From: an uncultured Rhizobiaceae bacterium
Lineage (GTDB): Bacteria; Pseudomonadota; Alphaproteobacteria; Rhizobiales; Rhizobiaceae
DNA: 64,000 nucleotides
Reading direction: 5' to 3'
NCBI GenBank assembly: GCA_951813045.1
Contig: CATOTF010000002.1
Span: 3,286,001 to 3,350,000 of the forward strand
Shown: positions 1 through 8,761 of the stretch, in pieces
Layout: each line of letters opens with the position of its first letter
Numbering within the stretch: the first letter of the stretch is position 1
The notes under the pieces: model-generated
What the model was told of the DNA's origin: nothing
The model's input: only the letters and a program-made list of their open reading frames with translations
The model's database searches: none
Program-made: the position numbers and the translations under genes

Positions 1-2
1 AC

Positions 3-317
3 AAGAAATCTCTGACTTACCTGCAATCCACCCATTACCATCGCGCAATTGAATTCTCGGACGAGATGACAGCACTTTTTGCAAAAGGGTCTCAATTTTC
101 CGAAAGCCTTCTGGCCAACGGTAATTGTGTGTTGGAATTTTCTCAATTCAACCAGACGTATAAAATCCCCTGCAATATCAGGGAATTGAATTCAGTAGAG
201 CCAGCTTACCAGGCAACCTTGTGGCATAATCGGGTCTTCAACCCATCGCTCAGTGACGAGGTCAGCATTCTTGGGTTTCAACCAGATTGGGACGAGGCGA
301 AATTATCCACAAGCTAA
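3..317 (+). CDS. Hypothetical protein, 3' part only
   Basis: The reading frame is open from the left edge of the window and ends at a TAA at 315-317, so about 104 C-terminal residues are visible and the start lies outside. An internal ATG sits at 66. I recognise no family: the sequence is mixed hydrophilic/aromatic, with no membrane segment and no cysteine cluster. The next gene (332-1205) converges on it with a 14-base gap. Function unknown. Confidence 0.4.
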   Translation, partial: KKSLTYLQSTHYHRAIEFSDEMTALFAKGSQFSESLLANGNCVLEFSQFNQTYKIPCNIRELNSVEPAYQATLWHNRVFNPSLSDEVSILGFQPDWDEAKLSTS

Positions 318-331
318 CAATGATCAGCTAA

Positions 332-1205
332 TTATTCGCCATTCCCGTCCAAGGTTGTCAGCGCTCCGTACAACTCCGGACGGCGGTCGCGGAATACGCA
401 CCAATAGTCACGATCCTTCGCGACCTCGTCGAGGTCAAACGTATGCGTCAGAATTGTCTGGCCGCTACGGTCGGCCTCTTCGACCTTTTCGCCAAATTGG
501 TCTGCTACAAATGATGAACCGTAGAAGGTGATCTCACTGCCGTTTTGCCCCGGTTCCAGCCCAATCCGGTTCGAAGCAATAAGCGGCACCAGGCTTGCTG
601 CCGCGTGGCCTTGCTGAATGCGCTGCCAATGGGGTGCGGAATCATATTCATCGTTGCCGACTTCCGATCCGATTGCGGTCGAGTAGAACAGATTTCCCCC
701 CCATCAACACCATGGAACAGGCACATTCCGGGAACCATTGGTCCCAGCAAATACCAACGCCAATACGGCCAAACTTGGTGCCCCAGATATTGAACCCACT
801 GTCTCCAGGAGAGAAATAGAACTTCTCCTGATAACCAGTATCCTGGGGAATGTGGGACTTGCGATTGGCCCCAACATTCTTACCATCTGCATCAAGTATC
901 GCAATCGAATTAAATCGCGATTGTCCGGCAAGTTCATAAATCGAAATGGGCAGCACAACGCTCAATTCAGCAGCCAGCACTTGAAAAAACTCTATAACCG
1001 GATGGTTTTCGGTCGGACGAGCGCGTGCAAGATTTTCAGCAAGTACATCCTGGCAAAAATAGGGTCCGCTGAATAATTCCTGCAAGAGAATGATATTCGC
1101 ACCCTGCCCGACGGCATCCCGAACTAGTTTTTCTGCGATAGCAAGACAATCGTTCTCACTGTCGGTACAGGCCATCTGTATCGCAGCAACGGTAACGTTT
1201 CTCAT
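332..1205 (-). pseudogene. aguB: N-carbamoylputrescine amidase-like nitrilase, frameshifted
   Basis: Nitrilase-superfamily amidohydrolase, best matching N-carbamoylputrescine amidase, which releases putrescine, CO2 and ammonia. The catalytic triad is visible: Glu in LLQELFSGPYF, Lys in RKSHIPQDTGY and Cys in GVGICWDQWFPE. The frame breaks at a run of seven G (minus strand, about 697-703). Removing one G restores an uninterrupted protein of about 290 residues, the normal family length, continuing FYSTAIGSE and HWQRIQQGHAAA and ending near 332. It is therefore either a recent pseudogene or a homopolymer sequencing error. It is the last gene of the minus-strand amine cluster, 27 bases after folD. 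Relatives hydrolyse other carbamoyl or amide substrates, so the true substrate in this cluster may differ. Confidence 0.75.
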
Positions 1206-1232
1206 GTATTGTCCTCGAAACTAGGTTGGGTA

Positions 1233-2108
1233 TTACACCCAGCCTTGCTCAAATTGCCGCTGACGGGCCATCAAGGCATTTCTCATCAATATTGCAACTG
1301 TCACCGGGCCGACGCCTCCGGGCACAGGAGTGATCCAGCTGGCAACTTCTTTTACGGCATCTGTATCCACATCGCCAACAATCCGCGTTCCACTTGCCCC
1401 ATCATCAATCTGGTTGATACCGATATCGATCACCGCTGCACCGGGCCGCACCATTTCTGGCCCAATCAGATGCGCTTTGCCGACAGCCACCACGATCACA
1501 TCAGCCCGCCGCGAATGCATGGCAACCGAACGGGTCATATGATGACAAACGGTTACGGTGGCCCCCTCCGCCATCAACATCATGGCAACAGGTTTACCGA
1601 CAATCTCGGAATGGCCGATCATGACGACCTCAAGGCCTTCCATTTTCAGGCCCGTTTCACGAATGAGTTCCACTGCCGCCGCCGCGGTACAGGGGGCGAG
1701 CGCCACATCATTATAGATGATATTACCGATAGAGGCCGGGTTCATCCCCTCAACATCCTTGAGCGGATGAATGGCTCCCTGAAGGCTGCGCAGGTTGATA
1801 TGATCCGGCACCGGCCTTTGCAATATCACCCCCAATACATCCGGATCGTCATTCATGGCGGTCAACGCGGCCTTGGCATCGGCCTGACTCATATCCGCTG
1901 ACCAGTTAACTTCACGAAACGGAATGCCAGCCTTTACCGCTGCACGCGCCTGATTTCGAATATAAACTGCGACTTCCGGCACGTTGCCGATACTGATTGA
2001 AACAAGCTGGCCAAGGCTGCTATCAGCCTGAAGTTTTTTCGCACCCGCTGGCACTTCACCAAGAATACGCGTGGCGACTGCACGGCCATCAATCAGGCGG
2101 TTATCCAT
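1233..2108 (-). CDS. folD: FolD-like methylene-THF dehydrogenase/cyclohydrolase with altered active site
   Basis: Member of the FolD family, which oxidises 5,10-methylene-THF and hydrolyses methenyl-THF to 10-formyl-THF in the cytosol. Family signatures are clear: VILQRPVPDHIN, HPLKDVEGMNP, the dinucleotide-binding GHSEIVGKP and the C-terminal TPVPGGVGPVT. Length is 291 residues, typical. I start at the ATG at 2108; a TTG at 2129 would add seven residues and overlap the cupin gene. Oddly, the Y-x-x-x-K motif reads YIRNQ, so the catalytic lysine is Gln (residue 53), and KDVDG reads KDVEG. By family knowledge the lysine is needed for cyclohydrolase activity. This copy may be dehydrogenase-only, or a paralogue devoted to the adjacent amine/C1 pathway. 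Confidence 0.85.
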   Translation of the reverse strand: MDNRLIDGRAVATRILGEVPAGAKKLQADSSLGQLVSISIGNVPEVAVYIRNQARAAVKAGIPFREVNWSADMSQADAKAALTAMNDDPDVLGVILQRPVPDHINLRSLQGAIHPLKDVEGMNPASIGNIIYNDVALAPCTAAAAVELIRETGLKMEGLEVVMIGHSEIVGKPVAMMLMAEGATVTVCHHMTRSVAMHSRRADVIVVAVGKAHLIGPEMVRPGAAVIDIGINQIDDGASGTRIVGDVDTDAVKEVASWITPVPGGVGPVTVAILMRNALMARQRQFEQGWV

Positions 2109-2115
2109 CAGCGTT

Positions 2116-2490
2116 TCATTCACCGCCAAAACCTTCGCCCGGTTTTAAATATTCCTCGCGGGCGGGCGCAAATATATCGAGAACCTTTATTCCGTCAGGC
2201 CCGCCTTTCATCGTATGTTTTGCGTGAGGCGGTGTACGATAAAAATCGCCTTTTTGAATGTCGAATTCGACATCATCCTGATATCGAGTAGCTGACCCTT
2301 CGAGAACCAACCCCCATTGTTCCTCCGGGTGCGCATGCATCACGCCCATTGCACCCGGCTCGACAGTCACAACGGACAGCATCGCCTTTTCGCCGGGAAA
2401 TATTCGGGTCGACAGACCATCCGCCAATTGTCGGAAGATACCGCCACTCAGATCATCCAGATTATAAAGTTCGATATCATCAGCAGCCAT
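2116..2490 (-). CDS. Small cupin-domain protein
   Basis: Single-domain cupin of 124 residues. The two cupin motifs are visible: a G-x-H-x-H-type first motif (GVMHAHPEEQWG) and a second motif with GDFYRTPPHAKH. The conserved histidines, with Glu/Gln, would bind a metal. No signal peptide, so cytosolic. I choose the ATG at 2490 over an in-frame TTG at 2502. The folD frame follows within a few bases, so the two are almost certainly co-transcribed. Cupins of this kind can be enzymes or sensors of small ligands; no reaction can be assigned from sequence. Confidence 0.75.
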   Translation of the reverse strand: MAADDIELYNLDDLSGGIFRQLADGLSTRIFPGEKAMLSVVTVEPGAMGVMHAHPEEQWGLVLEGSATRYQDDVEFDIQKGDFYRTPPHAKHTMKGGPDGIKVLDIFAPAREEYLKPGEGFGGE

Positions 2491-2562
2491 TTTCGGCCTC
2501 AATCAAAAAACGAAGCCCGCCAGTTGTAACACTGACAGGCTCCAAAATAACAATATTCAGTT

Positions 2563-2973
2563 TCAGAATTTGCGGTAGGCATTGTTCAGCGTAACCATGG
2601 GATGGTCCGGTGACATCTGAAACTTGATCAGCAGCTCACGGGCAATCATGTCACGGTCTTGCTGGTTGTCCGGCAGGTCGTAACTATCGGGAATAGCGAC
2701 CCAACCGTTGATATTGCGGTCGAACACGGCGGGCTTACCGTCGTCATATCCCATGTGCACATCTTCAAGCCAGTTGAGGTCTTCCCAACCCATGAAATCG
2801 ATATAACCCTGCAAAAATTCTGTTATCCGGTCATAGTCCGGCAACAGGTTCACATCATAGCGATAGCCGATGTGCTGACCGATTGTCTGTTCGCGCTCGG
2901 AGTCGATACCGCCACCTTTGAGGAAGTGGTCGACGTCACCGATTTCAGCGCCTTTATAGCTTGTTCCAGCCAT
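2563..2973 (-). CDS. Conserved 136-residue protein of unknown function in the glx-like cluster
   Basis: Acidic soluble protein with no signal peptide, membrane segment or cysteine. Notable features are an N-terminal YKGAEIGDVDHFLKGGG stretch, many Asp residues and aromatic patches (MGWEDLNWLEDVHMGYDDG). The ATG at 2973 has a good ribosome site (GGGAG, six bases away). It sits 11 bases after the FMN glutamate-synthase-like gene and before the cupin, inside the operon, so it probably is a subunit, chaperone or small enzyme of that pathway. I recognise no named family. Confidence 0.7.
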   Translation of the reverse strand: MAGTSYKGAEIGDVDHFLKGGGIDSEREQTIGQHIGYRYDVNLLPDYDRITEFLQGYIDFMGWEDLNWLEDVHMGYDDGKPAVFDRNINGWVAIPDSYDLPDNQQDRDMIARELLIKFQMSPDHPMVTLNNAYRKF

Positions 2974-2984
2974 TGCAGTCTCCC

Positions 2985-4358
2985 TTAAATGTGGTGGTAG
3001 TCGTCAACGCCGACAGTATATTCGGTACCCGCCAATGGAACCTGCGCGATGGCAGACGCTTCCATTGTCAATGCGGCCAAATCTTCCGGCTCAAGACTGT
3101 GAATATTGGTTTTACCGCATGCGCGAGCCATCATCTGTGCTTCCATCGTCAATGTGTGAAGGAAGTTGTAGACGCGTTCGGCAGCTTCATCCGGGTCAAG
3201 ACGTTTGCGCAATTCCGGGTCCTGCGTCGCAACGCCGACCGGGCAACGGCCCGTGTGGCAGTGGTAACAATCACCGGCTTCAACACCCATTTCCGACGGA
3301 TAATCGGCTTCGGGAATATCCTTGTTGCAGTTCAACGCCATCATGGCTGAGTGGCCGATCGCAATGGCATCAGCGCCAAGCGCCAGAGCCTTGGCAACAT
3401 CACCACCGTTACGGATACCACCGGCATAGACCAGTGAAATCTCGCCGCGTTTTCCGATATCATCGATGGCGCGGCGCGCCTGACGAATAGCGGCCATGCC
3501 GGGCACTCCGGTTTCTTCCGTCGCAAGGTGCGGACCAGCGCCTGTGCCCCCTTCCATACCATCGATATAGATGGAATCAGGGTCGCATTTTGCTGCCATG
3601 CGCACGTCATCATAAACCCGTGCCGCACCAAGTTTGAGCTGAATTGGTATCTGCCAATCGGTCGCCTCACGAATTTCCTGAATTTTCAGCGCCAGGTCAT
3701 CCGGTCCGAGCCAGTCCGGGTGACGGGCGGGGGAACGCTGGTCAATACCGGCGGGCAATGAGCGCATTTCAGCAACCTGATCGGTTACTTTTTGACCCAT
3801 TAGGTGGCCGCCGAGGCCAACCTTACACCCTTGTCCGATAAAAAACTCGCAACCGTCCGCAAGTTGCAGGTGGTGCGGGTTAAACCCGTAACGGGACTGG
3901 ATGCACTGGTAGAACCATTTCGATGAATACCTCCGCTCGTCGGGGATCATGCCCCCTTCACCGGAGCATGTTGCCGTACCCGCCATTGTGGCACCGCGGG
4001 CCAGAGCGACTTTCGATTCAAACGACAGAGCACCGAAGCTCATGCCGGTAATATAGATTGGAATATCAAGTTCAATCGGGCGTTTGGCGCGGGGGCCGAT
4101 AACCGTTTTGGTCAGGCATTTTTCGCGGTATCCTTCAATCACGAAACGCGTCAGCGTGCCGGGCATGAACGTCAGATCATCCCAATGGGGGATTTTCTTG
4201 AACAGCGAGAACCCGCGCATCCGGTAGCGACCGAGTTCTGACTTGATATGGATGTCATTTACAACTTCCGGCGGGAAGATGAATGATTTGCCGAGGCTGT
4301 ATTTTTTCTCGACTTCTAGTTTGGAATGGCCGGTATCCTGTTTGGCTTTGTCCAACAT
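2985..4358 (-). CDS. glxD: FMN-binding glutamate synthase-family protein (GlxD/MgsC-like)
   Basis: Corresponds to the central and FMN domains of glutamate synthase as a free-standing subunit. Visible: the FMN/phosphate-binding region around SIYIDGMEGGTGAGP, the barrel strand LVYAGGIRNGGDVAKALALGA, and the cysteine cluster CYHCHTGRCPVGVATQ, which binds a [3Fe-4S] cluster in this family. About 457 residues from the ATG at 4358; a GTG at 4367 is the alternative. With the GlxC-like and GlxB-like genes upstream it forms a three-part synthase. Known relatives (MgsC) make N-methylglutamate from methylamine and glutamate. Which amine is used here is not shown by the sequence. Confidence 0.85.
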   Translation of the reverse strand: MLDKAKQDTGHSKLEVEKKYSLGKSFIFPPEVVNDIHIKSELGRYRMRGFSLFKKIPHWDDLTFMPGTLTRFVIEGYREKCLTKTVIGPRAKRPIELDIPIYITGMSFGALSFESKVALARGATMAGTATCSGEGGMIPDERRYSSKWFYQCIQSRYGFNPHHLQLADGCEFFIGQGCKVGLGGHLMGQKVTDQVAEMRSLPAGIDQRSPARHPDWLGPDDLALKIQEIREATDWQIPIQLKLGAARVYDDVRMAAKCDPDSIYIDGMEGGTGAGPHLATEETGVPGMAAIRQARRAIDDIGKRGEISLVYAGGIRNGGDVAKALALGADAIAIGHSAMMALNCNKDIPEADYPSEMGVEAGDCYHCHTGRCPVGVATQDPELRKRLDPDEAAERVYNFLHTLTMEAQMMARACGKTNIHSLEPEDLAALTMEASAIAQVPLAGTEYTVGVDDYHHI

Positions 4359-4399
4359 TGATTTCACTTTCTGTCTTTGAGGTTGGAGAGATTGGCGGT

Positions 4400-5236
4400 C
4401 TAAAGGACCAGCTTTTTCTCCGACGGCTCAAGGTTGTCATAGCTCCACAACTGCTTGCCGGCGACAATCTTGGTGAAATGATCGACGCCTTTTTCAGGCA
4501 TCATTTCATATTGTGTGAGCTTGCGGGTGAGCCATGCTTTGTCGAGATCAGTGAGATCTGCGGGAACCGCATCAACACCCAGATCCTTGATTTCGCCACC
4601 GATATAGATGGTACCATCATACATGGAATCCCCAAGGTTCTTACCGGCATTGCCGCAAACAACCATACGTCCACGTTGCATCATGAAGCCGGAAAACGCA
4701 CCTGTGTCGCCCCCGACCAGAATGGTGCCGCCTTTCTGATCGATACCGGTGCGTGAACCAACAGAGCCCTTGCAAACAAGGTCACCCCCCCTGATTGCAG
4801 CACCGAAGGTAGAACCGGCATTCTTTTCAACAACGCAAACACCGGCCATCATGTTTTCACCAAATGACCAGCCGACACGACCGGAAATACGGACCATTGG
4901 TCCGTCCAGCAGGCCGCATCCGAAATAACCCAGTGAACCGTTCACGATGAAGTTCGCCCGATGCAGAATTCCAACGATGATCGAATGTTTGGCCCCTGGA
5001 TTTTCCAAAACGATGGAACCGTGGCCCGACTTAATCAATTCGCGAATTTCGCCGTTGATTTCGGTGGCTTCTTTGCCCTCGCAATCAACAGAACCGCGTT
5101 TGTTAAAGTCCACGTCTGGAGCGAACACATAGGCATAACCGCCCTCGTTTTCCAACGAGAACATGGTTTTGATATCGCGTCCTTTTAGAGGCTCAACATG
5201 GAGCCCCATATCATGAGAAGAGCTTACGCCTGCCAT
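4400..5236 (-). CDS. glxC: GXGXG-domain protein (GlxC/MgsB-like)
   Basis: Matches the C-terminal beta-helix domain of glutamate synthase (GXGXG repeats) as a separate 278-residue protein. Repeats are visible at GSLGYFGCGLLDGP, GSTFGAAIRGGDLVCKGSVG and GGTILVGGDTGAFSGFMMQRG, typical of this structural subunit. The ATG at 5236 lies behind a very strong ribosome site (GAGGAGG) and overlaps the end of the upstream amidotransferase gene by 13 bases, so the two are translationally coupled. Its role is to assemble the amidotransferase and FMN subunits; no catalysis of its own is expected. Confidence 0.85.
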   Translation of the reverse strand: MAGVSSSHDMGLHVEPLKGRDIKTMFSLENEGGYAYVFAPDVDFNKRGSVDCEGKEATEINGEIRELIKSGHGSIVLENPGAKHSIIVGILHRANFIVNGSLGYFGCGLLDGPMVRISGRVGWSFGENMMAGVCVVEKNAGSTFGAAIRGGDLVCKGSVGSRTGIDQKGGTILVGGDTGAFSGFMMQRGRMVVCGNAGKNLGDSMYDGTIYIGGEIKDLGVDAVPADLTDLDKAWLTRKLTQYEMMPEKGVDHFTKIVAGKQLWSYDNLEPSEKKLVL

Positions 5237-6159
5237 ACTCTTACCTCCTCGTCATAGGGGTCCCAGGTGTCAATTTCGTGTGGAATAATCGCGCGAATGG
5301 CGACTTCTTCGGAAGCCAGTGCCACCATATCGTCGCTCTCATAGAGAACCATAGGCTTGGCGGCCATGGAATCTTTCGCCATGCCCAACTGGTCTTTTGT
5401 CGTGACCAGATAGGTGAACACACCATCGATCTCTTCGATCGATTTTTTCAATGTGTCTTCAAGTGTCATGCCTTTTTCCAGGCTGGTCGCAACGTAAACT
5501 GCAAGCAATTCTGAATCGCAGTTGGAAACAAATCGTTGACCTTCACGTTCTAGCTGACGCCGCATCAACCAGTAATTGGTAATCTGCCCGTTATGGACAA
5601 CTGCGATGTCACTGTATGGGTAGGCCCAGTAAGGGTGAGCAGAACGAATATCGACATCAGACTCGGTCGCCATACGCGTATGACCAATACCGTGCGTACC
5701 AGTAAAATCGTCCAACCCATAAGCTTTAGATACAACCGAAGCGTCCCCAAGGTCTTTGATCAATTCGAGCGACGCACCAATGGAGAGGATTTCCGCCCCC
5801 TGAATATCTTCGATATGATCGGCCAGCTTTTGCATATCGCCATCATATTGAATTTCGTAGCGGAATGCGTATTCGGTGGCATCCTCAAGTTCGGAAACTG
5901 TTACTCCCAAATCCTTGAGCGTTTCATCCACTCGATCTTTGCGGCGCTTGATTTCGTCACTCATCTTGAGCGATTTATCGAGGTCTTCCTGTTCGGCAAC
6001 CTTGAAGCGCAAGACGTAGGTATTTTTCTCCGGCTCACCGTAAATCGCGTAGCCGGTTGAATCCGGTCCACGATGTTTAAGAGCCTGTAACATGTTGGTC
6101 ATTTCCTGACCCACATTGCTTGTACCCTTCCGGTGTATCAGCCCTGCAATTCCGCACAT
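5224..6159 (-). CDS. glxB: Class II glutamine amidotransferase (GlxB/MgsA-like)
   Basis: N-terminal nucleophile amidotransferase that liberates or transfers ammonia (or an amine) from a glutamyl amide. I start at the ATG at 6159 so that Cys2 (MCGIAGLIHRKG) becomes the N-terminal nucleophile; AGGAG lies nine bases ahead, while an ATG six bases further upstream is too close to it. Glutamine-site motifs HTRMATES, HNGQITN and SNCDSELLA are present. A charged, probably helical insertion (about residues 60-120) separates the N-terminal part from the rest. At 311 residues it matches GlxB/MgsA rather than full glutamate synthase. Second gene of the minus-strand operon. Confidence 0.85.
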   Translation of the reverse strand: MCGIAGLIHRKGTSNVGQEMTNMLQALKHRGPDSTGYAIYGEPEKNTYVLRFKVAEQEDLDKSLKMSDEIKRRKDRVDETLKDLGVTVSELEDATEYAFRYEIQYDGDMQKLADHIEDIQGAEILSIGASLELIKDLGDASVVSKAYGLDDFTGTHGIGHTRMATESDVDIRSAHPYWAYPYSDIAVVHNGQITNYWLMRRQLEREGQRFVSNCDSELLAVYVATSLEKGMTLEDTLKKSIEEIDGVFTYLVTTKDQLGMAKDSMAAKPMVLYESDDMVALASEEVAIRAIIPHEIDTWDPYDEEVRVWQA

Positions 6160-6236
6160 GGGCATAGTCTCCTGTAATCGAGAGGTTAATCGACAGGCAA
6201 ACCCACCGAATATTATTTTGGTTCGAAAGCCCAAAC

Positions 6237-7712
6237 TTACGGCAGGCATTCCATATAAGTGTCGTTGTCCCAATCGGTGACTGTCGACATGAAGCGCGCG
6301 TATTCGTCGTGCTTGTATTCGTGGAAGAGACGGTACATTTCGCCCGGCATTCCGCGACGCACAACATCGCTGTTTTCAAGATGAACAAGCGCTTCACCCA
6401 GAGACATGGGAAGTTTTTTAACTTCCTTACCCTCTTTGATCGCGTCGTAAATATTACGCTCTTCCGGCGCTCCAGGATCCAACTTGTTGTCGATCCCGTC
6501 ATCCATGGCGGCTAGCAACGTGGTGCCCATCAGATACGGGTTCACCATGGAATCCACCGATCGGTACTCGAAACGACCGGGTGCTGAGACCCGCAAACCG
6601 GTTGTGCGGTTCTGGAAACCCCAGTCGGCGAAGACCGGCGCCCAAAAGCCCGTATCCCACAACCGGCGATAGGAGTTCACAGTCGAGCAGCCTACAGCTG
6701 TTAGAGCCTGCAGATGGTGAACAACGCCACCGATGGCTTCAAGGCCTTCTTTACCCGGCATTTGTGGATCATCATCATCCGGCATAAAAGTATTCTCGCC
6801 ACCTTTGACATACATATAGTTGTCAGCCATGCCCGGCAGATTGTCGGGATCATTACCAGTGCGAACAAACTCATCCTCGCCACCGCGCCACAGGGACATA
6901 TTGTGGTGACACCCCGAAGCGGAAACGCCCATGAACGGTTTTGTCATGAAGCAGGCGAAAATGCCGTTCTCGCGGGCGACCTGAGCACAAATCTGACGAT
7001 AGGTAGTCAAGCGGTCTGCATTGCGCAGCACATCGTCGAACATCCAGTTCAATTCCAGCTGGCCCGGTGCATCCTCATGGTCACCCTGAATCATATCAAG
7101 ACCCATTTTCCGCGCATAGCGGATCACCTGCATTGAGACAGGGCGCAGGCTTTCAAACTGGTCGATGTGATAGCAATAGGGTTTGGAATAGCCATCCTTC
7201 GGCTTGCCATTCTCATCGAATTTCAGCCACATCATTTCCGGCTCGGTACCAATGCGCAGGCTGCGACCGTGTTTCTTATTAAATTCTTCGTGCATCCGAC
7301 GCAGGTTACCACGCGAATCTGCGGTCAGATAGCCGCCCGGGTTTTCCTTTTCCTCGCGGTTGCGAAACAGAGTGCAATAGAAGCGCCCGATCTCCGGTGC
7401 CCAAGGCAATTGCATGAATGTTTCAGGCTCGGGAATTCCAACCAGTTCGGCGGCCTCCGGGCCGTAACCCATGTAATTGCCCGCGCGGTCGGTAAACAGG
7501 TTCATCGTCGCGCCGTAAACCAGCTGGAAGCCCTTCTGAGCGATTTGCTCCCAATGGTCGGACGGAATGCCCTTACCCATGATCTTGCCGGTAACGGAAA
7601 CGAACTGCAGATACAGGTATTCAATTCCCAGTTCGTCAATCTTGGCGCGAACCTGTTTGACCTTTTCGGCCCGTCCCTCTTGCTCGACGAACTTTTCTAA
7701 ATCCATAGCCAC
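6237..7712 (-). CDS. Glutamine synthetase-family ligase, candidate gamma-glutamyl-amide synthetase
   Basis: ATP-dependent ligase of the glutamine synthetase superfamily, 491 residues. Active-site segments: GTEPEMMW, QGDHEDAPGQLELN, SASGCHHNMSLW, CSTVNSYRRLW and RFEYRSVDSMVNPYL. The adenylylation-loop tyrosine of classical GlnA is not evident. GTG at 7712 is favoured because AGGAG lies seven bases before it; an ATG follows two codons later. It heads the operon with GlxB/C/D-like subunits, the arrangement of gamma-glutamylmethylamide synthetase next to N-methylglutamate synthase. It is longer than the roughly 435-residue GlnT/GmaS proteins I know, so a different amine substrate is possible. Confidence 0.8.
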   Translation of the reverse strand: MAMDLEKFVEQEGRAEKVKQVRAKIDELGIEYLYLQFVSVTGKIMGKGIPSDHWEQIAQKGFQLVYGATMNLFTDRAGNYMGYGPEAAELVGIPEPETFMQLPWAPEIGRFYCTLFRNREEKENPGGYLTADSRGNLRRMHEEFNKKHGRSLRIGTEPEMMWLKFDENGKPKDGYSKPYCYHIDQFESLRPVSMQVIRYARKMGLDMIQGDHEDAPGQLELNWMFDDVLRNADRLTTYRQICAQVARENGIFACFMTKPFMGVSASGCHHNMSLWRGGEDEFVRTGNDPDNLPGMADNYMYVKGGENTFMPDDDDPQMPGKEGLEAIGGVVHHLQALTAVGCSTVNSYRRLWDTGFWAPVFADWGFQNRTTGLRVSAPGRFEYRSVDSMVNPYLMGTTLLAAMDDGIDNKLDPGAPEERNIYDAIKEGKEVKKLPMSLGEALVHLENSDVVRRGMPGEMYRLFHEYKHDEYARFMSTVTDWDNDTYMECLP

Positions 7713-8023
7713 TGAGCCACTCCTGATGCATCAATCCATGTTGAACCATTAGCCTACCAATGACGGACCAATTTTGACAAGCGGGAAATTTGGTTTACCT
7801 GCATTTTTTCCGCCAATCAGGTAATTTGGCGCAAAACCTGGCGCAAAATAATGTGTGACATCCCGTTATCGCGCGGCACACCATTGCAAACAAACGGGGT
7901 AGCGACTAACTCAGGGACGAGCAATTCATGTGAACCAACCAAAGCGTCTACAATCAATAGACTTTGATGCTTGAGTCATTTCAACAGGGTAATCCAATTT
8001 CCCACGGGGGAATAATTCAACAT
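7713..8023. promoter_or_regulatory. Divergent promoter region with a 12-base direct repeat
   Basis: Gene-free stretch between the amine operon (leftward) and the GntR regulator (rightward). It contains two copies of TGGCGCAAAA at 7827-7836 and 7839-7848, spaced with a 12-base period. They could be an operator for the adjacent GntR-type protein; this is inference from position only. No other strong signal was seen. Confidence 0.4.
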
Positions 8024-8725
8024 ATGTCTCCATTGGAAAACAGAGCCAGTAAGGGTGCGCGGGCGATTACGGCCGAATTGAAACGGGCTATTAGGTCTGG
8101 TGCGCTATCCCATGGTGATCAATTGCCACCGGAGCGGGAACTTTCAGAATCCTATTCAGCATCCCGAAGCACGATTCGAAAAGCCCTTAATTTACTGGAA
8201 TCGGAAGGATTGGTACATCGGAAAATTGGAAGCGGAACATTCGTCGACTATTCCGGCCCAGGTGAAATCGATGTGGGGAGCGTTATTGATCAGATCAGCC
8301 CATTGCAACTTGTTGACGCCCGTATCGGATTTGAACGTCAGATGGCAAGACTGGCCGTTGTCCATGCCACCGCCCGCGATATTGAGCGAATGGAAGCGGT
8401 TCTGGTGCAGCTGGACACCTGCGAAAACGACAAGGGACGTTTTACCCAATTGGACAGCGAATTCCACATGCAATTGGCCAAAGCTTCGGGAAACCCGTTG
8501 ATCGTCCAGCTTTACGATCAGATAAACGAAGTGCGCACCCACTCCCAATGGCAGGTCGCCCGCGAGCTGGTTTTGAATTCAAACAAAATTCGCGAGTACA
8601 ACCGCCATCACCATAGCATTCTGCAAGGGGTGAAAAACCGCGACACTGCCGCAACAATCGATGCATTGAACGATCATATGGCACTGGCTCAGACTGATCT
8701 CATCGGCACGCCATCTGACGATTAG
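8024..8725 (+). CDS. GntR-family transcriptional regulator, FadR/FCD subfamily
   Basis: Winged-helix N-terminus (RAIRSGALSHGDQLPPEREL, then SRSTIRKALNLLESEGLVHRKIGSGTFV) followed by an all-helical FCD ligand domain (about residues 85-225) with metal/ligand histidines in EFHMQLAKASGNP and HHHSILQGV. I start at the ATG at 8024 (MSPLENRAS), 233 residues; an ATG 60 bases upstream is in frame but less likely. It is divergent from the amine cluster and is the obvious candidate for its regulator, probably sensing a pathway carboxylate or amine. Confidence 0.85.
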   Translation: MSPLENRASKGARAITAELKRAIRSGALSHGDQLPPERELSESYSASRSTIRKALNLLESEGLVHRKIGSGTFVDYSGPGEIDVGSVIDQISPLQLVDARIGFERQMARLAVVHATARDIERMEAVLVQLDTCENDKGRFTQLDSEFHMQLAKASGNPLIVQLYDQINEVRTHSQWQVARELVLNSNKIREYNRHHHSILQGVKNRDTAATIDALNDHMALAQTDLIGTPSDD

Positions 8726-8761
8726 ACAGTTTCCAAACTTAACGCGCTAAAAAGTTTCAAC

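Noticed and set aside
1209-1901. 230-codon plus-strand frame opposite folD
   Set aside because: Antisense to a clear FolD protein; His-rich low-complexity translation typical of shadows.
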